Assembly: GCA_021784975.1 (NCBI GenBank)
Contig: JAJYGU010000452.1
Location: forward strand, 1 to 36,824
From: Planctomycetota bacterium
GTDB taxonomy: Bacteria > Planctomycetota > Planctomycetia > Pirellulales > Thermoguttaceae
Direction: 5' to 3'
DNA: 36,824 bases
Below the pieces are notes generated by a model. It was given only the letters and a program-made list of their open reading frames with translations. It was not told the DNA's origin and did not search any database. The position numbers and the translations under genes are program-made. This document shows positions 1 to 10,140 of the stretch, one piece after another (positions within the stretch are counted from its first letter, which is position 1; each line of letters opens with the position of its first letter).

Positions 1-414
1 CGGGTGGGCAGAGTGTTTCCGGTCGTCGATGCGGCGACCAGTCGGACTTTCGCCACACACGGGGCGGGGGTTGTAATCCACAAGATCAGCGAGCGGGCTG
101 GCGTGGTGGTCGGCCAGACGGAAAAGCTGGTCGAGGAAGACGGCAAGCGGGTCAAGAAGACCGTCAAGCTGTTCGCGGGTGCCCATGACCTCCGGCGGGC
201 GTTTTGCTCCCGGTGGGCGAAGAAGGTCATGCCAGCCGTCCTACAGCGGTTGGCGCGTCATGCCAACGTCGCTACCACGATGGCCTACTACGTGTCCTTG
301 ACGGCCGATGAGATTGGGGCCGACTTGTGGGCCACCCATGCGACGGGCAAAAACCAAGAAGGTAACATTTTTGGTAACATTCGCCGAAAAACGGCCCGAC
401 GGACAAAGAAGTGA
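1..414 (+). CDS. Tyrosine recombinase/integrase, C-terminal catalytic part (5' end outside window)
   Basis: ORF contains HDLRRAF (HxxR box) and LARHANVATTMAYYVS (late His plus catalytic Tyr region); the N-terminal part is missing at the window edge. Confidence 0.85.
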   Translation, partial: RVGRVFPVVDAATSRTFATHGAGVVIHKISERAGVVVGQTEKLVEEDGKRVKKTVKLFAGAHDLRRAFCSRWAKKVMPAVLQRLARHANVATTMAYYVSLTADEIGADLWATHATGKNQEGNIFGNIRRKTARRTKK

Positions 415-454
415 ACCATGCGTAACTATTTGCGCATTCTTGTCTTACGTCGAG

Positions 455-527
455 TGGACAGGGCCGGGATTGAACCGGCGACACCTGGATTTTCAGTCCA
501 GTGCTCTACCAACTGAGCTACCTGTCC
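455..527 (-). tRNA. tRNA-Phe (anticodon GAA)
   Basis: Reverse complement GGACAGGTAGCTCAGTTGGTAGAGCACTGGACTGAAAATCCAGGTGTCGCCGGTTCAATCCCGGCCCTGTCCA: 73 nt, 7-bp acceptor stem GGACAGG/CCTGTCC, GGTTCAATCC T-arm, anticodon loop CTGAAAA; CCA not encoded. Confidence 0.95.
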
Positions 528-1050
528 AAAGTCCTTTATTATCAAAGACTTATGGCGTTGCGTCTGAGTGCTCCCGGGCTCTTCTGCCGGCACACGATTC
601 GGATTTCGGCCAGCGATCGGAAACCCCGCTGAGTATCACATGCCAATGGCGAGGCGTCAAGCCGGTCGGGAGATTCCCCTGCCGGGACGCCGCCGACAGG
701 CAAGACCCCTGGGGCGCTGGGGCGCGAAATCCGGGAAATGATGGTGACAGGCGGGCGCATCGCGGCTACAATCGCCGCCACTTGTGCCACCATGACAAGG
801 CGGGCAGGCACCTGGCAATGGCTGCTTCCGCCGGATCGTACGCCTTTTGGCGTCGGTCGGCGGTGCGGAAGCCGGGTTATGATCGGTTGTTGGTTCAGCG
901 CCAGCCCCGTTTGGTCCAGACCCTTGGTCGAGAAAGACGCACCTCTTGCCCTCATCTTCCCAGACCTGCCAGTTGGGCGCTTCGCCGCCGGATGCCGCCG
1001 TTGCCGTAAGCACGACAATCGGGACCAGCACATCGCAGCATCACCCGCGG

Positions 1051-3099
1051 ATGATGCCTCCACCGAGCGGGGCGGGGGGCGGGATCGCTGGCTCCGGTCG
1101 GCTTCATGGGCCCGTGCCGCGGGTGCTCTTTCCCGAGCGGCTCTCCGAGCCGGCGTTTTTCCCAGCGGCCTATCCATGGATGTATCTCTCGCGCCGCATG
1201 GAAGAGAAGCTGATGGAGCTCTTCCAGAAAGGCTATGTGAAGGGGACGGTGACATCCGGCATCGGCAACGAAGCCACCGCGCTGGGCATGACCATGCCCT
1301 TGCGGCCGGGGCAAGATGTCGTATCGCTCCTGCACCGCGACTTCGCCGGCCATCTGGTTCTGGGATCGTCGCCGTATGAGCTGTTCTGCCAATACCTGGC
1401 CAACGCCGATAGCCGGACGCACGCCCGCGAGGGCAACGTCCATCATGGCAACGCCGCCCGGCGGCGGTTTCCGATGCTCAGCCACCTGGGTAAGATGCTG
1501 AGCGTGGTGGTAGGCGGGACCTGGGCGGCCCGGCGCCAGGGCGAAGAGGTATTCGGACTGGCGGCCATCGGCGACGGCGGCACGAGCACCGGCGAGTTCC
1601 ACGAAGCGCTGAACCTGGCCTCGGTGCACGCCGTGCCGGTCGTCTTCTTGATCGAAAACAACCATTACGCCTTCTCGACGCCGACGCAACGCCAATACCG
1701 TTGCCAACGGCTTTCCGATCGGGCGGCGGGGTACGGGATCAGCGGCCGAACCATTGACGGGGCCGACGCCTGGGCGGTCTACGCCGCGGTGTGCGACGCC
1801 CTGGAGGCGATCCGCCGCGAGCCCGCGCCGACGATCATTGAGTGCATGAGCCTGCGGCTGCTCGGGCATGCCGCCTACGACAAGGGGAGCTATGTTCCGG
1901 CGGAAACCTTGGGGCAGTGGCGCGAGCGCGACCCGCTACCGGCCGCGCGGCGGAGGCTGCTGGAGTTGGGCGGCATGTCGGATGCCGCTGTGCGATCGCT
2001 GGAAGAGGAGATCGAAAAGGAGATTCGCGAAGCGCTGGCCAAAGCGTTGGCGGTCGGGCGCCCTGAGCCGAGCGAGCCGGGCGCGGCAGTGTTTGCCCGA
2101 AGGCCGCGGACGACTGTGAAGCCCTTTCACTCGCCGCCGGTGAAAAACGGCGAGGCGGTCGGTCGGGCCTTGGATTACCTGCTGGAGAACGATCCACGGG
2201 CGTTCGTGGCGGGTCTCGACGTGGGCGTCTACGGTTCGGCTTTCAAGACCTGCAAAGGCTTGCTGGAGCGTCACGGGCCGCAGCGCGTGATCGACATGCC
2301 GTTGGCGGAATCGGCGATCATGGGCTTCGCCCTGGGGGCATCGCAGCTTGGCGGGCGGCCGATCGTCGAGTTCCAGTTCGCCGATTTTTCCACCGAAGCG
2401 GTCTCGCAGCTTGGGCTCAACGCGGCCACCTGGCACTTCCGCGCCGACCGGCCGGCGCCGTTGTTGGTGCGCCTGCCCTGCGGCGGCGGGTTGACGGTGG
2501 GTGCCTTTCATTCCGGCGAGTTTGAGGGCCTGTGGTCCCGCTTTCCCGGGCTGAAGCTGCTTTATCCCGCCACCGCCCAAGAGACCTTCGAGGCCCTGGT
2601 AGCGGGATACCATGATCCCAATCCGTGCCTGGTGTTGGAACACAAGCTGCTTTACTGGAGCAAAAGCGGGCCGATTGATTTTGACGGCGACCTGGAAGCC
2701 GTGTGGCGTCCGCGCTGCTACTGCGAAGGCGGCGAAGTGACCGTGGTGGCCTTCGGCGCCATGGTCCACCAGGCGCTGGCCGTGGCTGCTCGGAGCCGTT
2801 GCTCGATTGAGGTCTGGAACCCCTTCGTGCTGCAACCCTTGGAGATCGGACCCATCTTGGAATCGGTGCAAAAGACCGGGCGATTATTGGTGGTGCAGGA
2901 ATGCGGTGCCACCCAGGGTCTGGGCGACCGCGTGATCTCGCTGGTCTGCCGCGACTGTTTTGCGTCGTTGAAGCGTCCGCCGGTATTGGTGGCAGCGCCC
3001 GACGCGCCAGTCCCCTTTGCTGCCGAGTTGGAGTCGGCGCACCGGCCCGACGGCGCGCGGATCGAGGCGGCAGTCGCCGGACTCATGGAGGGCCGATGA
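1051..3099 (+). CDS. Fused E1 alpha-beta thiamine-diphosphate-dependent 2-oxoacid dehydrogenase (branched-chain/pyruvate type)
   Basis: Alpha half with ThDP motif GDGGTSTGEFHEALNLASVHAVPVVFLIENN; beta half with MPLAESAIMGFALGASQLGGRPIVEFQFADF and LLVRLPCGGG...HSGEFEG; start chosen at ATG 1051, exact start uncertain. Confidence 0.9.
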   Translation: MMPPPSGAGGGIAGSGRLHGPVPRVLFPERLSEPAFFPAAYPWMYLSRRMEEKLMELFQKGYVKGTVTSGIGNEATALGMTMPLRPGQDVVSLLHRDFAGHLVLGSSPYELFCQYLANADSRTHAREGNVHHGNAARRRFPMLSHLGKMLSVVVGGTWAARRQGEEVFGLAAIGDGGTSTGEFHEALNLASVHAVPVVFLIENNHYAFSTPTQRQYRCQRLSDRAAGYGISGRTIDGADAWAVYAAVCDALEAIRREPAPTIIECMSLRLLGHAAYDKGSYVPAETLGQWRERDPLPAARRRLLELGGMSDAAVRSLEEEIEKEIREALAKALAVGRPEPSEPGAAVFARRPRTTVKPFHSPPVKNGEAVGRALDYLLENDPRAFVAGLDVGVYGSAFKTCKGLLERHGPQRVIDMPLAESAIMGFALGASQLGGRPIVEFQFADFSTEAVSQLGLNAATWHFRADRPAPLLVRLPCGGGLTVGAFHSGEFEGLWSRFPGLKLLYPATAQETFEALVAGYHDPNPCLVLEHKLLYWSKSGPIDFDGDLEAVWRPRCYCEGGEVTVVAFGAMVHQALAVAARSRCSIEVWNPFVLQPLEIGPILESVQKTGRLLVVQECGATQGLGDRVISLVCRDCFASLKRPPVLVAAPDAPVPFAAELESAHRPDGARIEAAVAGLMEGR

Positions 3100-4415
3100 T
3101 GGACGCCGCCCTGCGCATGCCTTTGTATCTGCCGGCCCAAGGGGCCTCGGAGACCGACGCGACCATCATCGAGTGGCTGGTGGCCGAGGGCGATCACTTT
3201 CGCAAGGGGCAATCCTTGGCCCAGATCGACAGCGCCAAATCGGTCTTCGATTTCGAGGCCCCCTGCGACGGCATGGTGATCCGGCGATTTCATCTGGAAG
3301 GCGACACCCTGGCACTGACCACTCCGATCATGGAGATCGAGGCCTTCGACGCCGCCATGCGCGACTGGATTCCGCCCGCGGCAGCCAACCCGCGAGCGGC
3401 GGCGCGGCCCGAAACCGCCCCGGCGGCCGCCGATCCTGCTCCCGGCCGCGAGCCGGTGGTAATCCGCGGCGTCGGCGGCTATTTGCCGCCGCGGGTGGTC
3501 ACCAACTCCGAATTGGTGGCCGCCTTTCCCGAAATCTCGGAAGAGTACGTCTACCAGGTCACCGGCATTCGCGAGCGTCGCTGGGCCGAGGCCGATGAAA
3601 AGCCCTCCGGCATGGCCTACAAGGCGGCCTTGGAGGCGATCCGCCGCTCGGGCGTCGACAACAAGGACATCGACGCCCTGGTGCTGGCCACCACCACGCC
3701 GGACGTGGCCATGCCCTCGACCGCCGCCATCGTGCAAGACCGTTTGAACCTGCCCAGCATCCCCGCCTTCGACCTGAACGCCGCCTGCTCGGGCTGGCTG
3801 TACGCGGTCTCGGTGGCCCGCGGCCTGATCCTCGGCGGCACCGCCCGAAACGTGCTGACCATCGCGGTCGATATGCAGTCGCGGCTGATCGACCCTTCCG
3901 AGCGTAGTGCCTACCTGATCTTCGGCGACGGCGCCGGAGCGGCGATCATTTCCTCAGGCACGCTGGGGCATCCAATCCGCCACGTGCAATTGGGGGCCGA
4001 CACCCGCGGCCTGCGGATGGCCCGCCGCGAAGAGCCGGGCTACGCGGTGCGCAACGGGCATTGCCGTGTGGACCCCTGGATCCGCATCGACGGCCAGGCG
4101 ATGTTCCGTTTCGCCACCCAAGCTTTCACCAACGTCATCCGCCAGGCGATCGACCAGAGCGGCTGGACCGACGCCGAAACCCGCTGGATCATTCCCCATC
4201 AAGCCAACGGCCGAATCCTCAAGGCGGCCGCCAGGCGGAGCGGCCTGCCTTTCGACCGTTTCTTCCTGAACATCGAGCGGGTAGGCAACACCTCGAGCGC
4301 CAGCATCCCGCTGGCCTTGGTGGAAGCCGAAGAAAAGCTCCGCCCGGGCGACAAGCTGATTCTCTGCTCGGTCGGAGCCGGCTTGACCACCGCCGCCATT
4401 GCGGTCGAGTGGTAG
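3096..4415 (+). CDS. Lipoyl-attachment domain fused to beta-ketoacyl-ACP synthase III (FabH-like)
   Basis: N-terminus EWLVAEGDHFRKGQSLAQIDSAKSVFDFEAPCDGMVIRRFHLEGD is a lipoyl-type domain (K48); Ala/Pro linker; KASIII body with Cys (DLNAACSGW, C231), His (IPHQANGR, H368) and Asn (RVGNTSSAS, N398); start overlaps the upstream stop (ATGATGG). Confidence 0.92.
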   Translation: MMDAALRMPLYLPAQGASETDATIIEWLVAEGDHFRKGQSLAQIDSAKSVFDFEAPCDGMVIRRFHLEGDTLALTTPIMEIEAFDAAMRDWIPPAAANPRAAARPETAPAAADPAPGREPVVIRGVGGYLPPRVVTNSELVAAFPEISEEYVYQVTGIRERRWAEADEKPSGMAYKAALEAIRRSGVDNKDIDALVLATTTPDVAMPSTAAIVQDRLNLPSIPAFDLNAACSGWLYAVSVARGLILGGTARNVLTIAVDMQSRLIDPSERSAYLIFGDGAGAAIISSGTLGHPIRHVQLGADTRGLRMARREEPGYAVRNGHCRVDPWIRIDGQAMFRFATQAFTNVIRQAIDQSGWTDAETRWIIPHQANGRILKAAARRSGLPFDRFFLNIERVGNTSSASIPLALVEAEEKLRPGDKLILCSVGAGLTTAAIAVEW

Positions 4416-4427
4416 CCCGGGCCGGTG

Positions 4428-4481
4428 GTACTCGTTACGCGCTCCGCGTGACGACTTCTTCACGCGGAGCATGAAGAGTAC
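4428..4481. repeat. Imperfect palindromic repeat, family A (GTACTCGTnACGC...GCGTGA)
   Basis: GTACTCGTTACGCGCTCCGCGTGACGACTTCTTCACGCGGAGCATGAAGAGTAC is an inverted repeat; a related copy lies at 22385-22466. Confidence 0.75.
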
Positions 4482-4643
4482 GCGGTCCCCCGGCTGGCAT
4501 TTTCGCGATCTTCCGGGCATTCGGTTGCGAACTGGACGACGACGACTGGCGAACCCCTCTGGAATGGGGCTCGATTTCTTGTTTGCGCCGCCGACCCGTG
4601 CCACAATAATAGAGACTCTAGCGATGACGGAGGATATTCGGCT

Positions 4644-6308
4644 ATGACCCATAGTGTTGCACATCGGCTCCTCGTGCTGCTCGCGGTGGTAGGGGGCCTT
4701 ACGACGTTGGCAAATGCGGAGCCGGCCAAGCCCGCTAAGCGGGCCCTACCAGCTAAGCCTAAAGCGGTTTCCCAGCCGGCAGCGCCCAAAGCAGCCGATG
4801 CCGCCAAGCCCAAAGCGGCGGCTACGACAGCGGAAGCTAAGGCCGCCGAGGCGAAGAAACCCAAGGCCGCCGAGTCCGTGCAAGCGAAGGCCCCGGTTGG
4901 CACGACGGCGTCAAAACCGTCGGCTAGCGCGGGCACGACGTCGAATAGCTACACGGTCAAGAGGTCGCCGCTGCGGATTACGCTCGAGCTGGACGGCGTT
5001 TTCGAGAGCCGAAAGACGCACGAAGTTTTGGTCAAGCCCGCAGAATGGACGATGCTGACGGTTTTGGAGGCGGTGCCACACGGCGCCCGGGTAAGGCAGG
5101 GCGATGTATTGCTCAAGCTCGATACCCAGAAGCTCGATCAGACAATCCGCGATCTCGAAACCGAAGTGAAGCTCAACGAAACGGCCCGGCGGTTGGCGGC
5201 CGACCAGTTGCGGGTCCTGGAAAAGACGGTGCCGATGGATCTGGCGGACAGCCAGCGGGCGGCGCGGATTGCCGAGGAAGATCGGGCCGACTATTTTGCG
5301 GTCGATCGCCCCTTTCTGTTGAAGGCCAACACGCACCGGCTGAAGGACTCCAAGGACTCGGTTGACGATCGGGCCGAAGAGCTTCGGCAGTTGGAGAAGA
5401 TGTACAAGGCCGACGATATCACCGAGGAAACCGAGAAGATTGTCTTGAAACGGGCCCGAAACACCTTGGACCGGGTGAAGTTCTGGGACTTGGAAAGCAC
5501 CCAACGCCGCTACGACGAAGCCTTGAAGTACCTAATCCCACGGTTGGATACCCAGATGAAAGAATATGCCGATCGCAAGGCGATTGACTGGCAAAAAGAC
5601 AAGGTCCAATTGCCGCTGGTGCTGGAAAAGCAGCGGCTCGATCTGGAGAAGCTGAAGACGCTCCAGGCTCGCTCGGCGGAACGGCTTCAAAAGCTCTTGG
5701 CCGATCGAAAGTTGATGGAGGTGAAATCGCCTATCGACGGCGTGGTGTACTACGGCAAGGCGATTCGCGGCAAGTTCGGCGATTCCAACAGCCTGGCGGA
5801 AATGCTCCGTCGCCACAGCAACATCCAGCCCAATCAAGTGGTGATGACCATTGTACAGCCCGACGACCTCTTCATTCGAGCCACCGTCCCGGAGGAACAA
5901 CTGCACAACGTCCGTGCGGGCATCAAGGGCCTGGCCACGCCCACGGGTTACCCCGACACGCATCTGCCTGTCCGGGCAGATCGCATCGGCCGATTCCCGA
6001 TCGCCTCCGAGAGCTATGATGCACGGTTCAAGCTGACCGACGATGAGCCGGACGCCTCGCTGGTGCCGGGCATGACCTGCAAGGTTAGGCTGACCGCCTA
6101 CTTCAAGAAGGACGCTCTGTGTGTGCCGCCCAAGGCGCTGGTGCCCGACGAGTTGCACGATCAGCAGTATTGCGTCTGGGTGGTCAAGAGCGACGGCACG
6201 AAGGAGAAAACTCCGGTCGTGGCCGGCAGGCGGACCGACAAGAAGGTCGAGATCCTCGAAGGGCTCAACCTCAACGATCGGGTCCTGTTGGAACCTCCGC
6301 AGGAATAA
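4644..6308 (+). CDS. HlyD/RND-type periplasmic adaptor (membrane fusion protein) with Lys/Ala/Pro-rich N-terminal segment
   Basis: Signal peptide MTHSVAHRLLVLLAVVGGLTTLANA; VLEAVPHGARVRQGDVLLKLDTQKLDQTIRDLETEV plus long coiled coil and KSPIDGVVYYGKAIRGKF, typical adaptor hairpin architecture. Confidence 0.8.
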   Translation: MTHSVAHRLLVLLAVVGGLTTLANAEPAKPAKRALPAKPKAVSQPAAPKAADAAKPKAAATTAEAKAAEAKKPKAAESVQAKAPVGTTASKPSASAGTTSNSYTVKRSPLRITLELDGVFESRKTHEVLVKPAEWTMLTVLEAVPHGARVRQGDVLLKLDTQKLDQTIRDLETEVKLNETARRLAADQLRVLEKTVPMDLADSQRAARIAEEDRADYFAVDRPFLLKANTHRLKDSKDSVDDRAEELRQLEKMYKADDITEETEKIVLKRARNTLDRVKFWDLESTQRRYDEALKYLIPRLDTQMKEYADRKAIDWQKDKVQLPLVLEKQRLDLEKLKTLQARSAERLQKLLADRKLMEVKSPIDGVVYYGKAIRGKFGDSNSLAEMLRRHSNIQPNQVVMTIVQPDDLFIRATVPEEQLHNVRAGIKGLATPTGYPDTHLPVRADRIGRFPIASESYDARFKLTDDEPDASLVPGMTCKVRLTAYFKKDALCVPPKALVPDELHDQQYCVWVVKSDGTKEKTPVVAGRRTDKKVEILEGLNLNDRVLLEPPQE

Positions 6309-6316
6309 GGCAAAGC

Positions 6317-7522
6317 ATGCATCGACGGTGCCTGTCCCCTTTTGTGGTGCTTGCACTGGCCGTCTGTGGTCTACCAGCTTGGGCCGGCGGCGCAGTACCA
6401 GTCTCGCGCACTTCGCTGGCCGAGACGGGTCCGAAACCGAAGCCGATCCGGCCACCTTCGCAGCAAATGATCGACGCTTCGATCCGCCGCGGCGTCGCAT
6501 TCTTGCTGAAGCGACAGAACAAGGACGGCTCGTGGGGCTCGGCAAACATCACGCGTCCTGACGAGGTTTATGCCCCCGTGCCCGGCGCGCACCAAGCCTT
6601 TAAGGCGGCAGTGACGGCACTGTGTGTTTCGGCGCTAATTGAGGCCGGTGGTCCCCGGTCGGAAGTCGTAGATGCCGTCGATCGCGGCGAGACTTGGCTG
6701 TTTGGACACCTTGCGAAAGTGCGACGGGCCACGCCCGACACCCTGTACAACATCTGGACGCACGCCTATGCGATCCAGGCGTTGGTGCGGATGCTGGCCC
6801 GCCGACCCAAAGACCTCCAGCGCGCCCGAAAAATCCACGCCCTGATCGAGCAGCAGCTCGGCATGCTCGAACGCTACGAGGTGGTCGATGGCGGCTGGGC
6901 GTACTACGATTTCGAGGCCCAAACCCAGAAACCGAGCGGCTCGACGATGAGTTTCCTCACCGCGGCGGTGCTGGTCGCCCTGCATGAAGCCAAGAACGTA
7001 GGGGTGAAGATTCCCCGGCGGCTGGTGGATCGCGCCAAGGCGTCGCTCCTGCGTCAGCGCGAACCGGATTTCTCCTACCTCTACGGCGAGTACACCAAGT
7101 ACTGGGGTCTGCCGGGCATCAATCGGCCCGCCGGCAGTTTGGGTCGCTCGCAGGCCTGCAACCTGGCCATGCGCCTCTGGGGCGACCAGCGGGTGACCGA
7201 CGCCGTCTTGAAGACCTGGCTCGACCGCCTCTTCGCCCGCAACCTCTGGCTCGATCTGGGCCGCAAACGCCCGGTGCCGCACTCGTCGTGGTGCCAGGTG
7301 GCGGGCTACTTCTTTTACTACGGGCACTACTATGCCGCCCTGTGTATCGACCAACTCCCCAGGGACCAGCGCGGGCACTACGAAGGATACCTGGCCCACA
7401 TCCTCACCCACCTGCAAGAGCCGGACGGCTCGTGGTGGGATTTCCCGCTCTACGACTACCACACCCAGTACGGCACGGCCTTCGCGCTGATGTCGCTGCA
7501 CCGCTGCCAAGACAGCCGCTAG
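6317..7522 (+). CDS. Secreted prenyltransferase/squalene-hopene-cyclase-repeat protein
   Basis: Signal peptide MHRRCLSPFVVLALAVCGLPAWAGG; repeats such as GVAFLLKRQNKDGSWG, VVDGGWAYYDF and LQEPDGSWWDFPLYDYHTQYGTAFALMSL. Confidence 0.75.
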   Translation: MHRRCLSPFVVLALAVCGLPAWAGGAVPVSRTSLAETGPKPKPIRPPSQQMIDASIRRGVAFLLKRQNKDGSWGSANITRPDEVYAPVPGAHQAFKAAVTALCVSALIEAGGPRSEVVDAVDRGETWLFGHLAKVRRATPDTLYNIWTHAYAIQALVRMLARRPKDLQRARKIHALIEQQLGMLERYEVVDGGWAYYDFEAQTQKPSGSTMSFLTAAVLVALHEAKNVGVKIPRRLVDRAKASLLRQREPDFSYLYGEYTKYWGLPGINRPAGSLGRSQACNLAMRLWGDQRVTDAVLKTWLDRLFARNLWLDLGRKRPVPHSSWCQVAGYFFYYGHYYAALCIDQLPRDQRGHYEGYLAHILTHLQEPDGSWWDFPLYDYHTQYGTAFALMSLHRCQDSR

Positions 7523-7760
7523 CCTCCTCTCGCGGCCTTGGGTCGTCGCTCTTCCGCCCTCCGCCTTTCGCTCAACCTCTCAACTCTCACGCACGCCGCC
7601 CTCTGGACACGAGCAGCGGTTTCCGGTCCAATTACATTCGGGTGTCAAAGTCCGGCAAGGTCCGATCGTTGACCCGCGGTGGAAGAAGGCGCATCATGCG
7701 CGGCGCCAGCACGTTTACTGGCTTGTCTTTCGGAAGTCGCAAAAGTGCGAGTAGCTAGCT

Positions 7761-8183
7761 GTGAGATCACTGACCGAGTATTTGACTTTCAACGTGCCCA
7801 CGCGGATGGGCTTCGTGAACATCACCCACCAGGTGAAAGACGTGGTTCAGCGGAGCGGCGTCCAGGAAGGGTTGGTGCTGTGTAATGCCATGCATATTAC
7901 GGCCTCGGTGTTCATCAACGACGATGAGCCGGGCCTGCACGAGGACTACAAGCGGTGGCTGGAGAAGCTGGCCCCTTACGACCCCTCGCCGGCCACCTAC
8001 CAGCACAACCGCACCGGCGAGGACAACGGCGACGCCCACCACAAACGGCAAATTATGGGCCGCGAGGTGGTGGTGGCCGTCACCCGCGGCAAGCTCGACT
8101 TCGGCCCCTGGGAGCAGATCTTTTACGGCGAGTTCGATGGCCGGCGGACCAAGCGGGTGCTGGTCAAGGTGATCGGCGAGTGA
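7761..8183 (+). CDS. YjbQ family (UPF0047) protein
   Basis: [56 protein letters not shown]...[35 protein letters not shown], characteristic of the family. Confidence 0.92.
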   Translation: MRSLTEYLTFNVPTRMGFVNITHQVKDVVQRSGVQEGLVLCNAMHITASVFINDDEPGLHEDYKRWLEKLAPYDPSPATYQHNRTGEDNGDAHHKRQIMGREVVVAVTRGKLDFGPWEQIFYGEFDGRRTKRVLVKVIGE

Positions 8184-8294
8184 GGGATTGATTTCCATTT
8201 GCTTCTCTGCTGAAATAGAAGTCAGCCGATCCGCGCGACGGCAGGCTCGCGCGGTCCCGATTTCGCACCTTCCCGCCCTCATAGGAGCCCACCC

Positions 8295-9731
8295 ATGTCG
8301 TCGCACACCCGCCGTGACTTCTTGAAACGATCCGCCGCTGTCGCCGGCGGCCTGGCCGCCTTCAGCCTCGCGGGAACCCAGGCCTCGGGCAGGGTGCTCG
8401 GGGCCAACGACCGCATCCGGGTGGCGGTGGCCGGCATCCATGGCCGCGGCCGCTCGCACATTGACGCCTACTCAAAAATGAAGGGTGTGGAAGTTGCCTA
8501 CCTGGTCGATCCCGACAGCCGTCTGTTTGCCTCGCGGAGCAAGGTGGTGGAAAAATACGGCGCGCCGAAACCAAAGTGCGTTCAAGACCTCCGCAAGATC
8601 CTGGACGACAAGAACCTCGACGCCGTCTCCATCGCCACTACTAACAGCTCGCACGCCCTGTTGGCCATCTGGGCGTGCCAGGCGGGCAAGGACGTATATG
8701 TCGAGAAGCCGTGCAGCCACAACATCTTCGAGGGCCGCAAGATCGTCGAGGCGGCGCGGAAGTACGATCGCATGGTGCAGATCGGCACCCAAAGCCGTTC
8801 GGATCCGCATTGGAACGAGGTGATCGAAGCCGTCCACAGCGGCAAGTACGGCAAGCTGCTGATCTCCTATGGTTATGCCAGCAAGCCCCGCGGCAGCATC
8901 GGCTTCAAACTACCCAAGAATCCGCCCAAGGAGCTGGATTTCGATGTCTGGCTTGGGCCGGCCTTGCAGCAGAAGTATCACGAGAACATCGTGCACTACA
9001 ACTGGCACTGGTTCTGGGACTTCGGCAACGGCGAGATCGGCAATCAGGGCATCCATCAGCTCGACATCGCCCGCTGGGCCATGCCCGCCGGGGCTGTGCC
9101 GCAGAGCGTGATCAGCCTGGGCGGACGCTTCGGCTACGAAGACCAGGGGCAGACGCCGAACACCCAGTTCACCGTGATCGACTTCGGCGGGCCCAAGATG
9201 TTCTTCGAAGACCGCGGCCTGGTGACCGGCAAGAGCTCCAAGGTGACCAACGAATTCTACACCGACCTGGGCGTGATCAAGGGCGGCAAGTTCTACCCGA
9301 AGGGCCAGAGCCAAGGCGAGCCGATCGTGCAGAGCAAGGCGGTCAACGTGGAGTTCCAGCCCAACCACTTCGCCAACTTTATCGATTGCGTGCGGAGCCA
9401 TAAACGCGAAGGACTGCACGCCGAAATTCTGGAGGGCCACCGCTCGACGCTGCTGGCCCACCTGGCCAACACCTCGTACCGGCTGGGCGCCCAGGTCCCC
9501 TTCAACAAGCAGATGAAGGCCTTCGGCGACGACAAGGCCGCCTACGAGTCCTTCGCAGACATCAAGGAGCACTTGAAGAAGGTGGCCAAGATGGACCTGA
9601 CGGCCTCGACGTATTGTTTGGGCCGCATGTTGAAGTTCGATGCCCAGACGGAGAAGTACGACGACGATCAGGCCAACAAGCTCCTGACGCGACCGTACCG
9701 CCGGCCGTATGTGGTGCCGGAACAGGTGTAA
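8295..9731 (+). CDS. Gfo/Idh/MocA family oxidoreductase with TAT signal
   Basis: TAT motif [70 protein letters not shown]. Confidence 0.92.
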   Translation: MSSHTRRDFLKRSAAVAGGLAAFSLAGTQASGRVLGANDRIRVAVAGIHGRGRSHIDAYSKMKGVEVAYLVDPDSRLFASRSKVVEKYGAPKPKCVQDLRKILDDKNLDAVSIATTNSSHALLAIWACQAGKDVYVEKPCSHNIFEGRKIVEAARKYDRMVQIGTQSRSDPHWNEVIEAVHSGKYGKLLISYGYASKPRGSIGFKLPKNPPKELDFDVWLGPALQQKYHENIVHYNWHWFWDFGNGEIGNQGIHQLDIARWAMPAGAVPQSVISLGGRFGYEDQGQTPNTQFTVIDFGGPKMFFEDRGLVTGKSSKVTNEFYTDLGVIKGGKFYPKGQSQGEPIVQSKAVNVEFQPNHFANFIDCVRSHKREGLHAEILEGHRSTLLAHLANTSYRLGAQVPFNKQMKAFGDDKAAYESFADIKEHLKKVAKMDLTASTYCLGRMLKFDAQTEKYDDDQANKLLTRPYRRPYVVPEQV

Positions 9732-10140
9732 GGCATTTTCGCCCCTATTTTCATCAACAAGTTTTCCACGCAGGTCGGGCGGCGGCTGCCCCCCCCTCGA
9801 AAAGGTGGATGGCATGTTCTCGTCCGGAGATTTTCGGGCCTTTTCCGCCTCCGCGAGATTATTTGGGAAGACGTCTGGAGAAGCCGTCGCCGGCCGTGGT
9901 ACAATACCACCGGTCACCCACGTCAAGGTTCGTAGGCTGGGGCCGAGCAGCGACTTCTCCACAGCCGAGGGAAGCCGAGGCGCGACCGCCGGCCTACGAG
10001 CTTTTTGGGATGGATGGCTCCGCCCTGAGAGACTTGGCGCAGTGCGTCCGCGCGCCCCGCCTAAGTGCGAACTGCGGGGCGTCGCCTCGCCAAACCCTGA
10101 TCTCAAATCCCGGCCCCCGACCTCTGGCCCCTCTCCAGCC

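Noticed and set aside
308-1009. ORFs across the tRNA-Phe and the 528-1050 intergenic region
   Set aside because: They read through a tRNA gene and show no coding motif
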